Shown: positions 37,526 through 47,474 of the stretch, piece by piece
How positions within the stretch are numbered: the first letter of the stretch is position 1
Layout: each line of letters opens with the position of its first letter
Assembly (NCBI RefSeq): GCF_019613795.1
Contig: NZ_CP080429.1
Location: 1,083,501 to 1,147,500, forward strand
Length of the DNA: 64,000 nucleotides
Direction of reading: 5' to 3'
From: Flavobacterium litorale
GTDB taxonomy: Bacteria; Bacteroidota; Bacteroidia; Flavobacteriales; Flavobacteriaceae
Made by a program: the position numbers and the translations under genes
Notes under the pieces: generated by a model
Told to the model about the DNA's origin: nothing
The model's input: the letters and a program-made list of their open reading frames with translations, nothing else
The model's database searches: none

Positions 37526-39406
37526 TTATTTTAAAAAGATATAAGCTATAATCGAGCATGCGCCCGCTACAAATACAAACAAGTATAGTCCGATGCTTCC
37601 GTTTTGGATTGTTTTTCCTTGAGCACCTATTAAATTGGCAACTTTACCCAGCCCAAATACTAAGCCCGACAAAGCCACTTCGGTAACGTTTTTAAAGAAT
37701 GCGCCTAGCGCGTATATTGGTTTTACAATAACTGCCATGTAAATCTCATCTACATAAAACTTGTTATACAGTACTTTGTTAAAGCCTGTAATTTCGCTAT
37801 CGGGTGCTGGTACTGCTGCTTTTTTAATGTATTTAGCATATGCCAGACCAATACCTACTAGTGCTCCTACAATGGCAACACCCATAAGAATATACTCTGT
37901 AGTACCTAGTGCATGGTGCGCTGCGGGATGGCTAATAATAGGCGATAAATACTCGTTTAACCAGCTACTACCAGGGAAACTTATTGCGCCTCCTACCATA
38001 GCAAGTACTGCTAGTACAATAAGTGGTAATGTTATAAGCGATGGCGATTCGTGTAAGTGACTTTTTTGCTCCTCTGTTCCTCTAAAACTTTTAAAGAAAG
38101 TAAGGTAAAGCAAACGGAACATATAAAACGCCGTCATTACAGAGGCTACCGACCCAATTACCCAAAGGGCTTTGTTGTGGTGGAATGCCGTTAATAGTAT
38201 TTCGTCTTTAGAGAAGAAGCCTGAAAATGGTGGTAAGCCCGAAATGGCTAATGTTGCAATAAGGAAGGTAATAAAAGTAACCTTCATTACTTTACGAAGT
38301 CCTCCCATGTTGCGCATATCCTGTTCGCCACCCATAGCATGGATAACCGAACCTGAACCTAAGAATAAACATGCTTTAAAGAAAGCGTGGGTTATTACAT
38401 GGAATACCGCAATTTCGTAAGCACCTAAACCTAATGCAAGGAACATTAAACCCAACTGCGATACGGTAGAGTAGGCGAGTACTTTTTTAATATCGTTTTG
38501 TACTAAACCTATAGCCGCCGCTACTAACGATGTTATTGCACCTACAATGGCAATAATGTTTTGTACATCGGGCGTAAGGTCAAAAACAAAATTCATTCTC
38601 GTAATCATAAATATACCTGCCGTTACCATGGTAGCAGCGTGTATAAGTGCCGAAACTGGTGTTGGTCCTGCCATGGCATCGGGTAACCAAGTGTACAATG
38701 GTATTTGTGCACTTTTACCACACGCACCTATAAACAGGCATAGTGTAGCAATGCCCAACCAGGTCATATCCAATCCTGATGTGCCTGCTGCAATGCTGTT
38801 TTGGATATCTACATAATCTACACTATGGAAAAGATATCCTATAATGAATATACCGATTAGGAAACCAAGGTCGCCAATACGGTTCATGATGAAAGCCTTT
38901 TTGGCTGCATCGTTAAAATCTTGATTTTTATACCAGAATCCGATGAGTAGGTACGAGCAAAGCCCAACGCCTTCCCAACCAATAAACATAATTAGTAAGT
39001 TGCTACCTATTACCAACGTAATCATAAAAAAGATGAATAGGTTTAGGTAAGCAAAGTATTTGTGTAGGTTTTCGTCATCGTGCATATAGCTAATAGAGTA
39101 TACGTGTATTAGCGTACCAATACCTGTAACAAACAGCAACCACAGTAATGAAAGTTGATCGAGTTGAAAAGCAAAATTAACATCAAAGTTGGCAAGGGTC
39201 ATCCACTTAAAGAGGTTAACCATTACGGCCTCTTTTGTATCGCTAACCTGCATAAAAAAGAATACAGTAACAGCAAACGATACCGCAACGGCTACCGTAC
39301 CTAATGTACCCGATAAGCCTTTGCTTAATTTTTTTCCTGCAAAAATGTTAAGTAAAAAACCTGCTAAAGGAGCAAGTAATAATAGTAAAGCCAAATTAGT
39401 CTCCAT
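37526..39406 (-). CDS. nuoL: NADH-quinone oxidoreductase subunit L
   Basis: A 626-residue distal antiporter-like subunit with the long lateral helix at the C-terminus. Seen: FIGWEGVGLCSYLLIGFW, KSAQIPLYTWLPDAMAGPTP, and KKVLAYSTVSQLG. It lies 6 bp after nuoK. Normal length with no internal breaks. Confidence 0.97.
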   Translation of the reverse strand: METNLALLLLLAPLAGFLLNIFAGKKLSKGLSGTLGTVAVAVSFAVTVFFFMQVSDTKEAVMVNLFKWMTLANFDVNFAFQLDQLSLLWLLFVTGIGTLIHVYSISYMHDDENLHKYFAYLNLFIFFMITLVIGSNLLIMFIGWEGVGLCSYLLIGFWYKNQDFNDAAKKAFIMNRIGDLGFLIGIFIIGYLFHSVDYVDIQNSIAAGTSGLDMTWLGIATLCLFIGACGKSAQIPLYTWLPDAMAGPTPVSALIHAATMVTAGIFMITRMNFVFDLTPDVQNIIAIVGAITSLVAAAIGLVQNDIKKVLAYSTVSQLGLMFLALGLGAYEIAVFHVITHAFFKACLFLGSGSVIHAMGGEQDMRNMGGLRKVMKVTFITFLIATLAISGLPPFSGFFSKDEILLTAFHHNKALWVIGSVASVMTAFYMFRLLYLTFFKSFRGTEEQKSHLHESPSLITLPLIVLAVLAMVGGAISFPGSSWLNEYLSPIISHPAAHHALGTTEYILMGVAIVGALVGIGLAYAKYIKKAAVPAPDSEITGFNKVLYNKFYVDEIYMAVIVKPIYALGAFFKNVTEVALSGLVFGLGKVANLIGAQGKTIQNGSIGLYLFVFVAGACSIIAYIFLK

Positions 39407-39412
39407 TAGGCG

Positions 39413-39733
39413 TTATCCTTTTAATTTCTTTAAATTATCTATATCAATGTTACCAATGTTTCTGTACACGGCTACCAGTATGGCAAGCCCAACAGCTACC
39501 TCTGCTGCAGCTACCGCCATAGAGAAGAATACGAATATTTGTGCCGATGCATCCTGATGGTAGGCAGAAAATGCTACTAAAAGCAGGTTTACTGCGTTAA
39601 GCATAATCTCGATAGACATGAACATTACAATAGCATTTCTTCTGTACAGTACGCCAAACACACCGATACAAAATAATAATGTAGTAAGGTAAATGTAATT
39701 CTCTATACCTATTTGTTGTAAAATATTGTCCAT
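39413..39733 (-). CDS. nuoK: NADH-quinone oxidoreductase subunit K
   Basis: A 106-residue three-helix subunit with the conserved membrane glutamates (MSIEIMLNAVNLLL and AVAAAEVAVGLAI). The frame is open to 39778, but that would overlap nuoJ; ATG 39733, one base after the nuoJ stop, gives the usual length. Confidence 0.96.
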   Translation of the reverse strand: MDNILQQIGIENYIYLTTLLFCIGVFGVLYRRNAIVMFMSIEIMLNAVNLLLVAFSAYHQDASAQIFVFFSMAVAAAEVAVGLAILVAVYRNIGNIDIDNLKKLKG

Positions 39734-39734
39734 A

Positions 39735-40241
39735 TTAGTTATTGATGTGTTCTTTTTTAGATAATAATACCGCACCAATCATAGAGACTAAAAGCAGTAT
39801 AGAGGCAAACTCAAATGGCACCATATAATCGTTAAGCAATACGTCGCCCAGTACTTTAATAGACTGATAGTCCTTACCTGTTGTTTTATACTCAATAATG
39901 GCAGGCTGTGCTTTAACAAACGATGCTAATAATACCAATGCTACCAAACCAAACGAGGTGGCAGCAGCAATACGGGTGAGCAACGATTTATTAAACTCGT
40001 TTTCCTTATTGAGATTCATGAGCATTATAGTAAAGAGCATTAATATCATAATTGCCCCCGAATATACTATAATATGTACTATTGCCAAAAACTGTGCATT
40101 AAACATAAGGTAGTGCCCCGCTATAGAGAAAAAGCAGAGTACAAGGTAAATGGCACTGTGTATGGGGTTTTTACTAAATATCGTTAAAAACGCAGTAGCT
40201 AAGGTAACCGCCGATAAGATATAGAATAATGTTGTTATCAT
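39735..40241 (-). CDS. nuoJ: NADH-quinone oxidoreductase subunit J
   Basis: A 168-residue five-helix subunit near the quinone end of the membrane arm. It has NPIHSAIYLVLCF and the conserved IVYSGAIMILMLF with the pi-bulge region of helix 3. It directly follows nuoI (1 bp). Confidence 0.96.
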   Translation of the reverse strand: MITTLFYILSAVTLATAFLTIFSKNPIHSAIYLVLCFFSIAGHYLMFNAQFLAIVHIIVYSGAIMILMLFTIMLMNLNKENEFNKSLLTRIAAATSFGLVALVLLASFVKAQPAIIEYKTTGKDYQSIKVLGDVLLNDYMVPFEFASILLLVSMIGAVLLSKKEHINN

Positions 40242-40242
40242 A

Positions 40243-40788
40243 TTAGTTAGCTGCGGTGTTAGGAGTGTTTTTAATAGCCATATCTAAAGGCATAACTAAT
40301 TTATCTTTTCCGTAAATAAAATCTTCTCTGTTAGTAGCCGATTTTACCATAACTCTGGATTTTGTTAGGTAAATAGCTTCTTTTGGGCAAGCTTCTTCGC
40401 AAAGCCCACAAAAAATACAACGAAGCATGTTTATCTCGTATATCGAAGCATATTTTTCTTCTCTGTATAAATGCATTTCGTCTGGTTTTCTTTCCTCCGC
40501 TTTCATCGTAATTGCCTCTGCTGGGCACGATAATGCACAAAGTCCGCATGCTGTACAACGTTCTCTACCTTGGTCATCACGCATTAGCATGTGTTGCCCT
40601 CTGTATACTGGGCTAAGTTCTCTTGTTTGCTCTGGATATTTAATAGTCACTTTGCGGGTAAACAAGTGCTTTATTGTAATCATTAACCCCTTAAATATCG
40701 CAACAAGGTAAAGGCTTTCCCAAAAAGTCATCTTTTTGTTGGAAACCTCCTTTTTTCTTCCCGATAATGATATGGTTTCTATTGCCAT
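40243..40788 (-). CDS. nuoI: NADH-quinone oxidoreductase subunit I
   Basis: A 181-residue ferredoxin-like subunit with two [4Fe-4S] motifs, CTACGLCALSCP and CIFCGLCEEACP, passing electrons toward NuoB. An amphipathic N-terminal helix (WESLYLVAIFKGL) docks it on NuoH. The coding order H-I-J-K is standard. Confidence 0.97.
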   Translation of the reverse strand: MAIETISLSGRKKEVSNKKMTFWESLYLVAIFKGLMITIKHLFTRKVTIKYPEQTRELSPVYRGQHMLMRDDQGRERCTACGLCALSCPAEAITMKAEERKPDEMHLYREEKYASIYEINMLRCIFCGLCEEACPKEAIYLTKSRVMVKSATNREDFIYGKDKLVMPLDMAIKNTPNTAAN

Positions 40789-40841
40789 GGTTATAATTAT
40801 TAACCTGTTTTTGCTACAGGCAGTTGCAATTCAAATCTTTT

Positions 40842-41873
40842 TTATTCTACTAATAAAATAACAATTCCTGTTATAATAATGTTAGCTATAGATAATGGTA
40901 TTAATATTTTCCAACCAAGACGCATTAATTGGTCGTAACGGAATCTTGGCACCGTCCAACGTACCCACATATAAAAGAATATGAAGAAACATAGTTTTAA
41001 AAACAGTACTATAATACCTATGATGTTAGCAATGTTAATACCAACATTTTCTTCCATCCAGTTCATACCAGGATAGTTGTATGCTCCAAAATAAAGTACT
41101 GCTAAAATAGTAGACGATATAAACATACTTGCATACTCTGCAAACAGGTAAAAGCCCATTTTCATGGATGAATATTCGGTATGGTAACCACCAATAAGCT
41201 CTGCCTCACACTCAGCAAGGTCAAACGGTGTACGGTTGGTTTCGGCAAACGAACATACTAGGAATATCAGGAAACCTAATGGCTGGTAGAATACATTCCA
41301 ATGCATTCCTTCCTGCCCAGCAGCAATTTCACGAAGGCTCAAAGTACCCGTCATCATAATTAGTGCGATGATGGATAATCCCATAGCCACCTCGTACGAT
41401 ATCATTTGCGATGCTGCACGCATAGCACTCATAAGTGAAAACTTATTATTTGATGCCCATCCGCCTATCATTACACCATATATACCTACGGATAATACGC
41501 CGAATATGTATAAAAGTGCTACATCAATATCTGTAGCCTGTAGTATAATATCTCTGCCAAAAAGGTGCAGTTTATCGCCCCATGGTATAACAGCACTCGT
41601 CATTAACGCAGCACTCATGGATACGGCAGGACCTACAAAAAACAAAAACTTGTTAGGAGTGTTGGGTATAAACTCTTCTTTAGCAAAAAGCTTTAAACCA
41701 TCGGCAAGGGGTTGTAATATACCTCCTTTACCTGCACGGTTAGGTCCTATACGATCCTGTAGCCAAGCCGCTATTTTTCTTTCAGCAAGTGTAGAGTACA
41801 TTGCCATTAGCATAGTAAGGGCAAAAACAGCAATTATAATAACGCTTTTTTCTATAATTATAGCTTGTTCCAT
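40842..41873 (-). CDS. nuoH: NADH-quinone oxidoreductase subunit H
   Basis: A 343-residue eight-helix subunit forming the quinone tunnel. Seen: ERKIAAWLQDRIGPNRAG and ETNRTPFDLAECEAELIGG, both hallmarks, and the C-terminal RYDQLMRLGWK. It lies 4 bp after nuoG. Confidence 0.97.
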   Translation of the reverse strand: MEQAIIIEKSVIIIAVFALTMLMAMYSTLAERKIAAWLQDRIGPNRAGKGGILQPLADGLKLFAKEEFIPNTPNKFLFFVGPAVSMSAALMTSAVIPWGDKLHLFGRDIILQATDIDVALLYIFGVLSVGIYGVMIGGWASNNKFSLMSAMRAASQMISYEVAMGLSIIALIMMTGTLSLREIAAGQEGMHWNVFYQPLGFLIFLVCSFAETNRTPFDLAECEAELIGGYHTEYSSMKMGFYLFAEYASMFISSTILAVLYFGAYNYPGMNWMEENVGINIANIIGIIVLFLKLCFFIFFYMWVRWTVPRFRYDQLMRLGWKILIPLSIANIIITGIVILLVE

Positions 41874-41877
41874 ATCT

Positions 41878-42921
41878 CTATACGTTGCCTTCTTTAAGTT
41901 GTTTTTTCTGGTCGCCTTTTAAGGGTACATCAGGCATACTTATTTTCTTTCTGTCCTGTTCGCGCCCTAAAAGTATATGGTCTTCCGTTTTAATGGTAAC
42001 CTTCTCTAATTTTTGAGTATAGTTGTTTTGATTGATAACAGAGCCTTTCTCAAACTTCTTAGGTCCTTCAATAACCCAATCTTTAGTGTCTTTCTTCTCA
42101 AAACGGCATTCGTTGCAAATAAACTCTTCTACCTCATGGTAAATATCTTTACGCCCTGTAACACGCTGAATTTCGTTGCCAAACATCCAAAGCGTTGTTT
42201 TTCCGCAACATTTATCGCAATCTCTATGCGCATTAAAAGGCTTATTAAACCAAACACGTTGCTTAAAGCGGAATGTTTTATCGGTAAGTGCACCTACAGG
42301 GCAAACATCAATCATGTTTCCAGAAAACTCATTATCAATTGCTTTCGAGATGCATGTAGATATTTGTGCATGGTCGCCACGGTTCATTACACCGTGTACT
42401 CTATCATCTGTAAGTTGGTCGGCAACCATTACACAACGGTAGCACAGTATGCAACGGTTCATGTGTAATTGTATGTTCGGACCTATATTTTCAGGCTCAA
42501 AAGTTCTTTTTTCTTCAATAAAACGTGTTGCACCCGCACCGTGTTTAAAACTTAGGTTTTGCAGGTCGCATTCGCCTGCTTGGTCGCACACGGGGCAATC
42601 TAACGGGTGGTTGATAAGCAAAAATTCAGTAACCGATTTTCTGGCATCCAATACCCTATCTGAAGAGATGCTTTTTACCTCCATGCCGTCCATAACACCT
42701 GTTACGCACGATGCCATAAGTTTAGGCATGGGTCTTGGGTCGCGCTCACTACCTTTAGATACTTCTACAAGACAACAACGGCATTTGCCACCGCTTCCTT
42801 CTAGTTTAGAATAATAGCACATTGCTGGCGGAACAGACTCACCACCTATCATACGGGCTGCCTGTAGGATGGTTGTCCCTGGCTCTACCTCTATACTCTG
42901 ACCGTCTATTGTTACTTTCAT
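41878..42921 (-). CDS. nuoG: NADH-quinone oxidoreductase subunit G, short form
   Basis: A 347-residue form with only the iron-sulfur half of NuoG. Seen: an N-terminal [2Fe-2S] ferredoxin domain (CYYSKLEGSGGKCRCC), the His/Cys cluster site HPLDCPVCDQAGECDL, the [4Fe-4S] site CILCYRC...CPVGALTDK, and a C..C pair (CDKCCGK) in the start of the next domain. The 400-500 residue molybdopterin-like domain of E. coli NuoG is absent. Short NuoG is normal in many Bacteroidota, so this is not a break. A 135-bp gap with a simple repeat separates it from nuoF. Confidence 0.94.
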   Translation of the reverse strand: MKVTIDGQSIEVEPGTTILQAARMIGGESVPPAMCYYSKLEGSGGKCRCCLVEVSKGSERDPRPMPKLMASCVTGVMDGMEVKSISSDRVLDARKSVTEFLLINHPLDCPVCDQAGECDLQNLSFKHGAGATRFIEEKRTFEPENIGPNIQLHMNRCILCYRCVMVADQLTDDRVHGVMNRGDHAQISTCISKAIDNEFSGNMIDVCPVGALTDKTFRFKQRVWFNKPFNAHRDCDKCCGKTTLWMFGNEIQRVTGRKDIYHEVEEFICNECRFEKKDTKDWVIEGPKKFEKGSVINQNNYTQKLEKVTIKTEDHILLGREQDRKKISMPDVPLKGDQKKQLKEGNV

Positions 42922-42930
42922 TTCGTAAAT

Positions 42931-42972
42931 GTTTGAAAGTTTAAAGTTTAAATGTTTTAAAGTTCGGAAACG
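42931..42972. repeat. AT-rich TTTAAAGT-type repeat between nuoF and nuoG
   Basis: GTTTGAAAGTTTAAAGTTTAAATG and following bases are built of GTTTAAA-type units just before the nuoG start on minus. Similar short elements recur in flavobacterial intergenic DNA as I recall. It lies in a 135-bp gap unusual for this tight operon. Confidence 0.55.
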
Positions 42973-43056
42973 TAAAACATTACTACCTTTTTCTTTATTT
43001 ATATGAAAGTTATATTTTCCTGTTTGGGGAGTTTTATAACATTCAACCTTATTACT

Positions 43057-44424
43057 TTATACTGTTTGTTTTGCTACTAAGTGTCTTACCTTCTCGAAAG
43101 GTTCGGCAACAAAGTGGTCGCGATTTTTAATTCTTTCAGGGAAACGGATGTGATACTCAAATTCCTCACGGAAGTGGCGTATGGCTGCTGCTACTGGCCA
43201 TGCTGCTGCATCGCCTAGCGGGCAAATGGTGTTCCCTTCTATTTTGCTCTGGATGTCCCAAAGCAAATCAATATCTTCTTCTCTGCCTTTTCCTGTTTCT
43301 ATACGATGTAGCACACCTTCTAACCAGCCTGTACCCTCACGGCATGGCGAACATTGCCCACAACTTTCGTGATGGTAAAAACGACTAAAGTTCCATGTAT
43401 TACGTACAATACAAGAAGTATCGTTATATACGATGAAACCTCCAGAACCTAACATTGAACCTGACTCGAATCCGCCTTCGCTAAGCGATTCGTATGACAT
43501 TAAACGGTCGGCGCCTTCCGCATTTTTATAAATTAAATGGGCTGGTAAAATAGGTACTGACGATCCTCCTGGCACTAATGCCTTTAAAGGTCTGTCGTCC
43601 ATCATACCGCCAAGATATTCGTCTGAGTTCATAAACTCATCTACGCTAAGCCCTAATTCTATTTCGTATACGCCTGGGTTTTTAATATGCCCTGATGCTG
43701 ATATTAGTTTTGTTCCTGTAGAACGACCTATACCTATTTTAGCATACTCTTCGCCACTGTTGTTTATAATCCACGGCACTGCTGCAATAGATTCTACGTT
43801 GTTTACCACAGTAGGCTCTTGCCACAATCCTTTAACCGCAGGGAAAGGTGGTTTTATTCTTGGGTTACCTCTTTTACCTTCTAACGATTCGATTAGTGCT
43901 GTTTCCTCACCACAAATGTAAGCACCTGCACCACAGTGTACGTGAAGGTCGAGGTCGTAACCCGTACCTAATATATTTTTACCTAGCCAACCTGCAGCAT
44001 AGGCTTCTTTAATTGCATTTTCTAATATGCGGTATACCCACATGTATTCGCCACGAATATAAATGTACGATAGGTGTGCATCTAGTGCGTAGCTTGACGT
44101 TATCATTCCTTCTATTAATAGGTGAGGAATGTACTCCATTAAGTAACGGTCTTTAAACGTTCCTGGCTCCGACTCATCGGCATTACAAACTAGGTGGGAT
44201 GGGTTACCTGATTTTTTATCGAGAAAACTCCATTTTAATCCTGTTGGAAAACCTGCTCCACCACGACCTCTAAGCCCCGATGTTTTTACTTCCTCTACCA
44301 CTTCATCAGGCGTCATGCCCTTAAGGGCTTTCTCTACAGAGGCATAACCGCCCATTTTGCGGTATACTTCGTAGGTTTTTATGCCTGGTACGTTTGCGTG
44401 CTCTAATAATATTTTTCTTCCCAT
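43057..44424 (-). CDS. nuoF: NADH-quinone oxidoreductase subunit F
   Basis: A 455-residue NADH-binding subunit with FMN and one [4Fe-4S] cluster (N3). Seen: [16 protein letters not shown] (FMN/NADH site), [19 protein letters not shown], and [11 protein letters not shown] with the fourth cysteine in NTICPLGD. It lies 2 bp after nuoE. FMN comes from RibF, encoded in this window. Confidence 0.97.
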   Translation of the reverse strand: MGRKILLEHANVPGIKTYEVYRKMGGYASVEKALKGMTPDEVVEEVKTSGLRGRGGAGFPTGLKWSFLDKKSGNPSHLVCNADESEPGTFKDRYLMEYIPHLLIEGMITSSYALDAHLSYIYIRGEYMWVYRILENAIKEAYAAGWLGKNILGTGYDLDLHVHCGAGAYICGEETALIESLEGKRGNPRIKPPFPAVKGLWQEPTVVNNVESIAAVPWIINNSGEEYAKIGIGRSTGTKLISASGHIKNPGVYEIELGLSVDEFMNSDEYLGGMMDDRPLKALVPGGSSVPILPAHLIYKNAEGADRLMSYESLSEGGFESGSMLGSGGFIVYNDTSCIVRNTWNFSRFYHHESCGQCSPCREGTGWLEGVLHRIETGKGREEDIDLLWDIQSKIEGNTICPLGDAAAWPVAAAIRHFREEFEYHIRFPERIKNRDHFVAEPFEKVRHLVAKQTV

Positions 44425-44426
44425 TG

Positions 44427-44972
44427 TTACTCTGTATAATGGTCTTGGTTGTGTAAATCTATCTTACCTGCTTTGCATTCTTCAATCAGCTCATCCATTT
44501 TCTCTTTGGTAAGATGCTCCCTGTAATAATCGCCTATTTGTAGCATAGGGGCATAACCACAAGCACCTAAACACTCTACGCCTACTACGGTAAACATACC
44601 ATCGGGCGTTGTTTCGCCTTCCTTAATACCTAGCTTTTCGCAGGTGTATTCCATAAGGTCTTCTGCACCGCGAATAGCACAGCAGGATGTTCGGCAAAAT
44701 TCAAACATATACTTACCTATAGGTTTTTGGTTGTACATAGTGTAAAATGTAACTACCTCGTACACCTCTACAGGTTTAATTTCCAGTATTTCGGCTACTT
44801 TATCTTGTAACGCTATACTCAGCCAGTTATCGTGTGCATCCTGTACTTCATGCAGTACGGGCAACAGTGCCGATTTTTTCTTGTCGGCAGGGTAGTGGCT
44901 TAGTAATTCGTTTATCCGAGCCATTAAGGCATCGGTAAAGTTTATTTCCTGTTTTATATGCGTTATTTGCAT
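44427..44972 (-). CDS. nuoE: NADH-quinone oxidoreductase subunit E
   Basis: A 181-residue thioredoxin-fold subunit with a [2Fe-2S] cluster (N1a) in CRTSCCAIRG and CLGACGYAP. It is followed directly by nuoF. An 89-bp gap with an inverted AT-rich element separates it from nuoD. Confidence 0.96.
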   Translation of the reverse strand: MQITHIKQEINFTDALMARINELLSHYPADKKKSALLPVLHEVQDAHDNWLSIALQDKVAEILEIKPVEVYEVVTFYTMYNQKPIGKYMFEFCRTSCCAIRGAEDLMEYTCEKLGIKEGETTPDGMFTVVGVECLGACGYAPMLQIGDYYREHLTKEKMDELIEECKAGKIDLHNQDHYTE

Positions 44973-45061
44973 TTTTTTATTTTAAATTTTGAATTATAAA
45001 TTTTGAATATTCACGTTGTGGAAATTTAAAATTTAAAATTTATCATTCATAATTCTCTTTA
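44973..45061. repeat. AT-rich inverted element between nuoD and nuoE
   Basis: TTTTAAATTTTGAATTATAAATTTTG-like sequence on one side and the inverted form AAATTTAAAATTTATCATTCATAATTC on the other flank a short unique centre (CACGTTGTGG). It looks like a miniature inverted-repeat or REP-like element inside the operon. Confidence 0.55.
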
Positions 45062-46297
45062 TTAAGCATCCAGTTCGCCTGCAATTACGTTAAGGCTTGA
45101 TAATGTTGCAATCGCATCCGAAAGCATTTCGCCTTTTATCATATCGTTAAAGGCTTGGTAATATATAAAACATGGCCTACGGAAGTGTAGCCTATACGGC
45201 GTTCGGCTTCCGTCAGTCTCTAAATAAAAACCAAGTTCGCCATTACCGCCTTCTACGGCATGGTATACTTCGGTTACAGGTACTGGCACTTCGCCCATCA
45301 CTATTTTAAAGTGATAAATAAGTGCTTCCATATTATTGTAAACGTCTTCTTTTGGTGGTAAGTAATAATCAGGAACATCAGCATGGAAAGGTCCTTCGGG
45401 TAAATTATCCAGTGCCTGACGGATAATTTTTAAACTTTCCCAAACTTCGGCATTACGCACGCAAAATCTGTCGTATGTATCGCCTGATTCTCCTACAGGT
45501 ACTTCAAAATCGAAGTCCTCATACGAGCTATAGGGTTGCATTACACGCACATCGTAATCAATACCTGCTGCACGGAGGTTTGGTCCTGTAAAACCATAGC
45601 TCATTGCTTTTTCTGCCGATATTGCGCCTACGTTTATGGTTCTGTCCATAAAAATCCTGTTACGCGTAAGCAAGTTTTCAAAATTCTTCCAGATATCCGG
45701 GAATTCTGCTAAAAACTCGTCTATTTTTTTAAATGCGGTTGGGCTCCAATCTCTTTCAAAACCACCTATACGCCCCATATTGGTTGTAAGGCGTGCTCCG
45801 CAAATCTCTTCGTATATTTCGTATATTTTTTCTCTGTACTGAAAAACGTATAAAAATCCTGTAAGTGCGCCTGTATCTACACCTAGTACCGAGTTGCATA
45901 TTATGTGGTCGGCTATACGAGCTAGCTCCATAATAATAACCCTAAGGTATTCTACACGTTTGGGTATTTTTATATCGAGTGTTTTCTCCAATGTCATCCA
46001 CCATCCCATGTTGTTAATAGGAGAGGAGCAGTAGTTTAACCTATCGGTAAGGGGTGTTATTTGGTAAAAAGGTCTGTTTTCTGCAATTTTTTCAAACGCA
46101 CGGTGTATGTACCCTACTGTACCTTCGCCATCCAATATGCGCTCGCCATCCATTAGCAGTATATTCTGGAATATACCGTGTGTAGCGGGGTGGGTAGGAC
46201 CAAGGTTTAGTACAGAAAGCTCGCTTCCGTCTTCATTTTGCCTTTTGGCAATCATCTCTGCATAGCGCTGCTCTGGAGGTAATAATAGGTCTGACAT
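45062..46297 (-). CDS. nuoD: NADH-quinone oxidoreductase subunit D
   Basis: A 411-residue hydrogenase-like subunit lining the quinone pocket. Seen: LGPTHPATHGIFQ with the quinone-site histidine, GYIHRAFEK, RIADHIICNS, and the C-terminal ELGFYLETDG and AFNDMIKGEMLSD. Separate from nuoC, as in most bacteria outside the enterics. Confidence 0.97.
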   Translation of the reverse strand: MSDLLLPPEQRYAEMIAKRQNEDGSELSVLNLGPTHPATHGIFQNILLMDGERILDGEGTVGYIHRAFEKIAENRPFYQITPLTDRLNYCSSPINNMGWWMTLEKTLDIKIPKRVEYLRVIIMELARIADHIICNSVLGVDTGALTGFLYVFQYREKIYEIYEEICGARLTTNMGRIGGFERDWSPTAFKKIDEFLAEFPDIWKNFENLLTRNRIFMDRTINVGAISAEKAMSYGFTGPNLRAAGIDYDVRVMQPYSSYEDFDFEVPVGESGDTYDRFCVRNAEVWESLKIIRQALDNLPEGPFHADVPDYYLPPKEDVYNNMEALIYHFKIVMGEVPVPVTEVYHAVEGGNGELGFYLETDGSRTPYRLHFRRPCFIYYQAFNDMIKGEMLSDAIATLSSLNVIAGELDA

Positions 46298-46325
46298 TTA
46301 TAGTACAATTATTTCAGGTTCATTA

Positions 46326-46847
46326 TTAGCTATTCGTTGTTGTTCTTCCAAAAAAGCGGTCGTCTTTATCCGTTCGTCCGCTATCTTCTAATGGAAATTC
46401 TTTGCGTAATGGGAACGATACCATTTCGTCCATATTTAAAATACGCTTTAATTGTGGATGCCCTTTAAAGATGATTCCGTAAAAGTCGTACGTTTCGCGT
46501 TCTTGCCAATTGGCACTTAAAAATAAGTTGGTAACGGTAGCTACTTCTGGATTATCGGCATTTAAAAATGTTTTAAACCGAACACGAACGTTATCTACCC
46601 AGTTGTGCATGTGGTATACTACTGCAAACTGTCTGTCTTTCTCATTATCGGGGTAGTGCACACCGCAAAGGTCGGTAAGGAAGTTAAAACGTAATGTTTC
46701 GTCTTCTTTTAAAAAACGCATTACATCGTTAGTGCTGTTTGCTGCAACTTCAAATGTAAGTATATCTTTTATCTGCGAAAAGCTAGTAACGTTGTCGCCG
46801 AATTTATTTGTAAGCTTGTCTTGTATAACAGATGTTTCTAAAGCCAT
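46326..46847 (-). CDS. nuoC: NADH-quinone oxidoreductase subunit C
   Basis: A 173-residue 30-kDa-type subunit of the peripheral arm. The signature WQERETYDFYGIIFKGHPQL and FPLRKEFPLED are clear. It lies 7 bp after nuoB. Not fused to nuoD. Confidence 0.96.
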   Translation of the reverse strand: MALETSVIQDKLTNKFGDNVTSFSQIKDILTFEVAANSTNDVMRFLKEDETLRFNFLTDLCGVHYPDNEKDRQFAVVYHMHNWVDNVRVRFKTFLNADNPEVATVTNLFLSANWQERETYDFYGIIFKGHPQLKRILNMDEMVSFPLRKEFPLEDSGRTDKDDRFFGRTTTNS

Positions 46848-46854
46848 GTTGTCT

Positions 46855-47406
46855 TTATGAGATATTATAAGATGCCAATAATTCTTGATATTCTGGAGAG
46901 CTTCTTCTGCGTACAGATTCTGATTTTACCAGTTCCTGAAGTTCCATAATACCATCTAATATTTGTTCGGGTCGTGGTGGGCATCCTGGTACGTAAACAT
47001 CTACAGGTATCACCTTATCTATACCTTGTAGTACAGAGTAGGTATCAAAAACACCTCCTGATGATGCGCAGGCTCCAACGGCTATAACCCATCGTGGCTC
47101 ACTCATTTGTTCGTAAACTTGGCGCAGTATAGGTGCCATTTTTTTAGCAATGGTACCCATTACTAAAAGCATATCTGCCTGTCGGGGTGAAAAACTCATA
47201 CGCTCCGAACCAAAACGGGCTACATCATAATGAGAACCCATAGTAGCCATAAACTCGATACCACAACATGATGTTGCAAAGGGTAATGGCCATAACGAAT
47301 TAGCACGTGCAAGCCCCACTACAGAGTCTAGCTTTGTAGCAAAAAATCCATTTCCTTCTACTCCTTCTGGAGTGTTGGATACTTTTATATCTGGTGTATT
47401 GCTCAT
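46855..47406 (-). CDS. nuoB: NADH-quinone oxidoreductase subunit B
   Basis: A 183-residue subunit with cluster N2, the last electron carrier before quinone. The tandem cysteines in ATSCCGIEF, plus GACASSGG and [11 protein letters not shown], supply the ligands. Between nuoA and nuoC, as usual. Confidence 0.97.
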   Translation of the reverse strand: MSNTPDIKVSNTPEGVEGNGFFATKLDSVVGLARANSLWPLPFATSCCGIEFMATMGSHYDVARFGSERMSFSPRQADMLLVMGTIAKKMAPILRQVYEQMSEPRWVIAVGACASSGGVFDTYSVLQGIDKVIPVDVYVPGCPPRPEQILDGIMELQELVKSESVRRRSSPEYQELLASYNIS

Positions 47407-47474
47407 TGTTCTTAATTATTATGGTTATTTAGGTAAAAATGGCTCAAAAAATATGCCTAATTACCGTTAACCGC

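Noticed and set aside
41878-42921. nuoG as a truncated pseudogene
   Set aside because: The short form is complete with all cluster ligands and ends 4 bp before nuoH; short NuoG is normal in this phylum.
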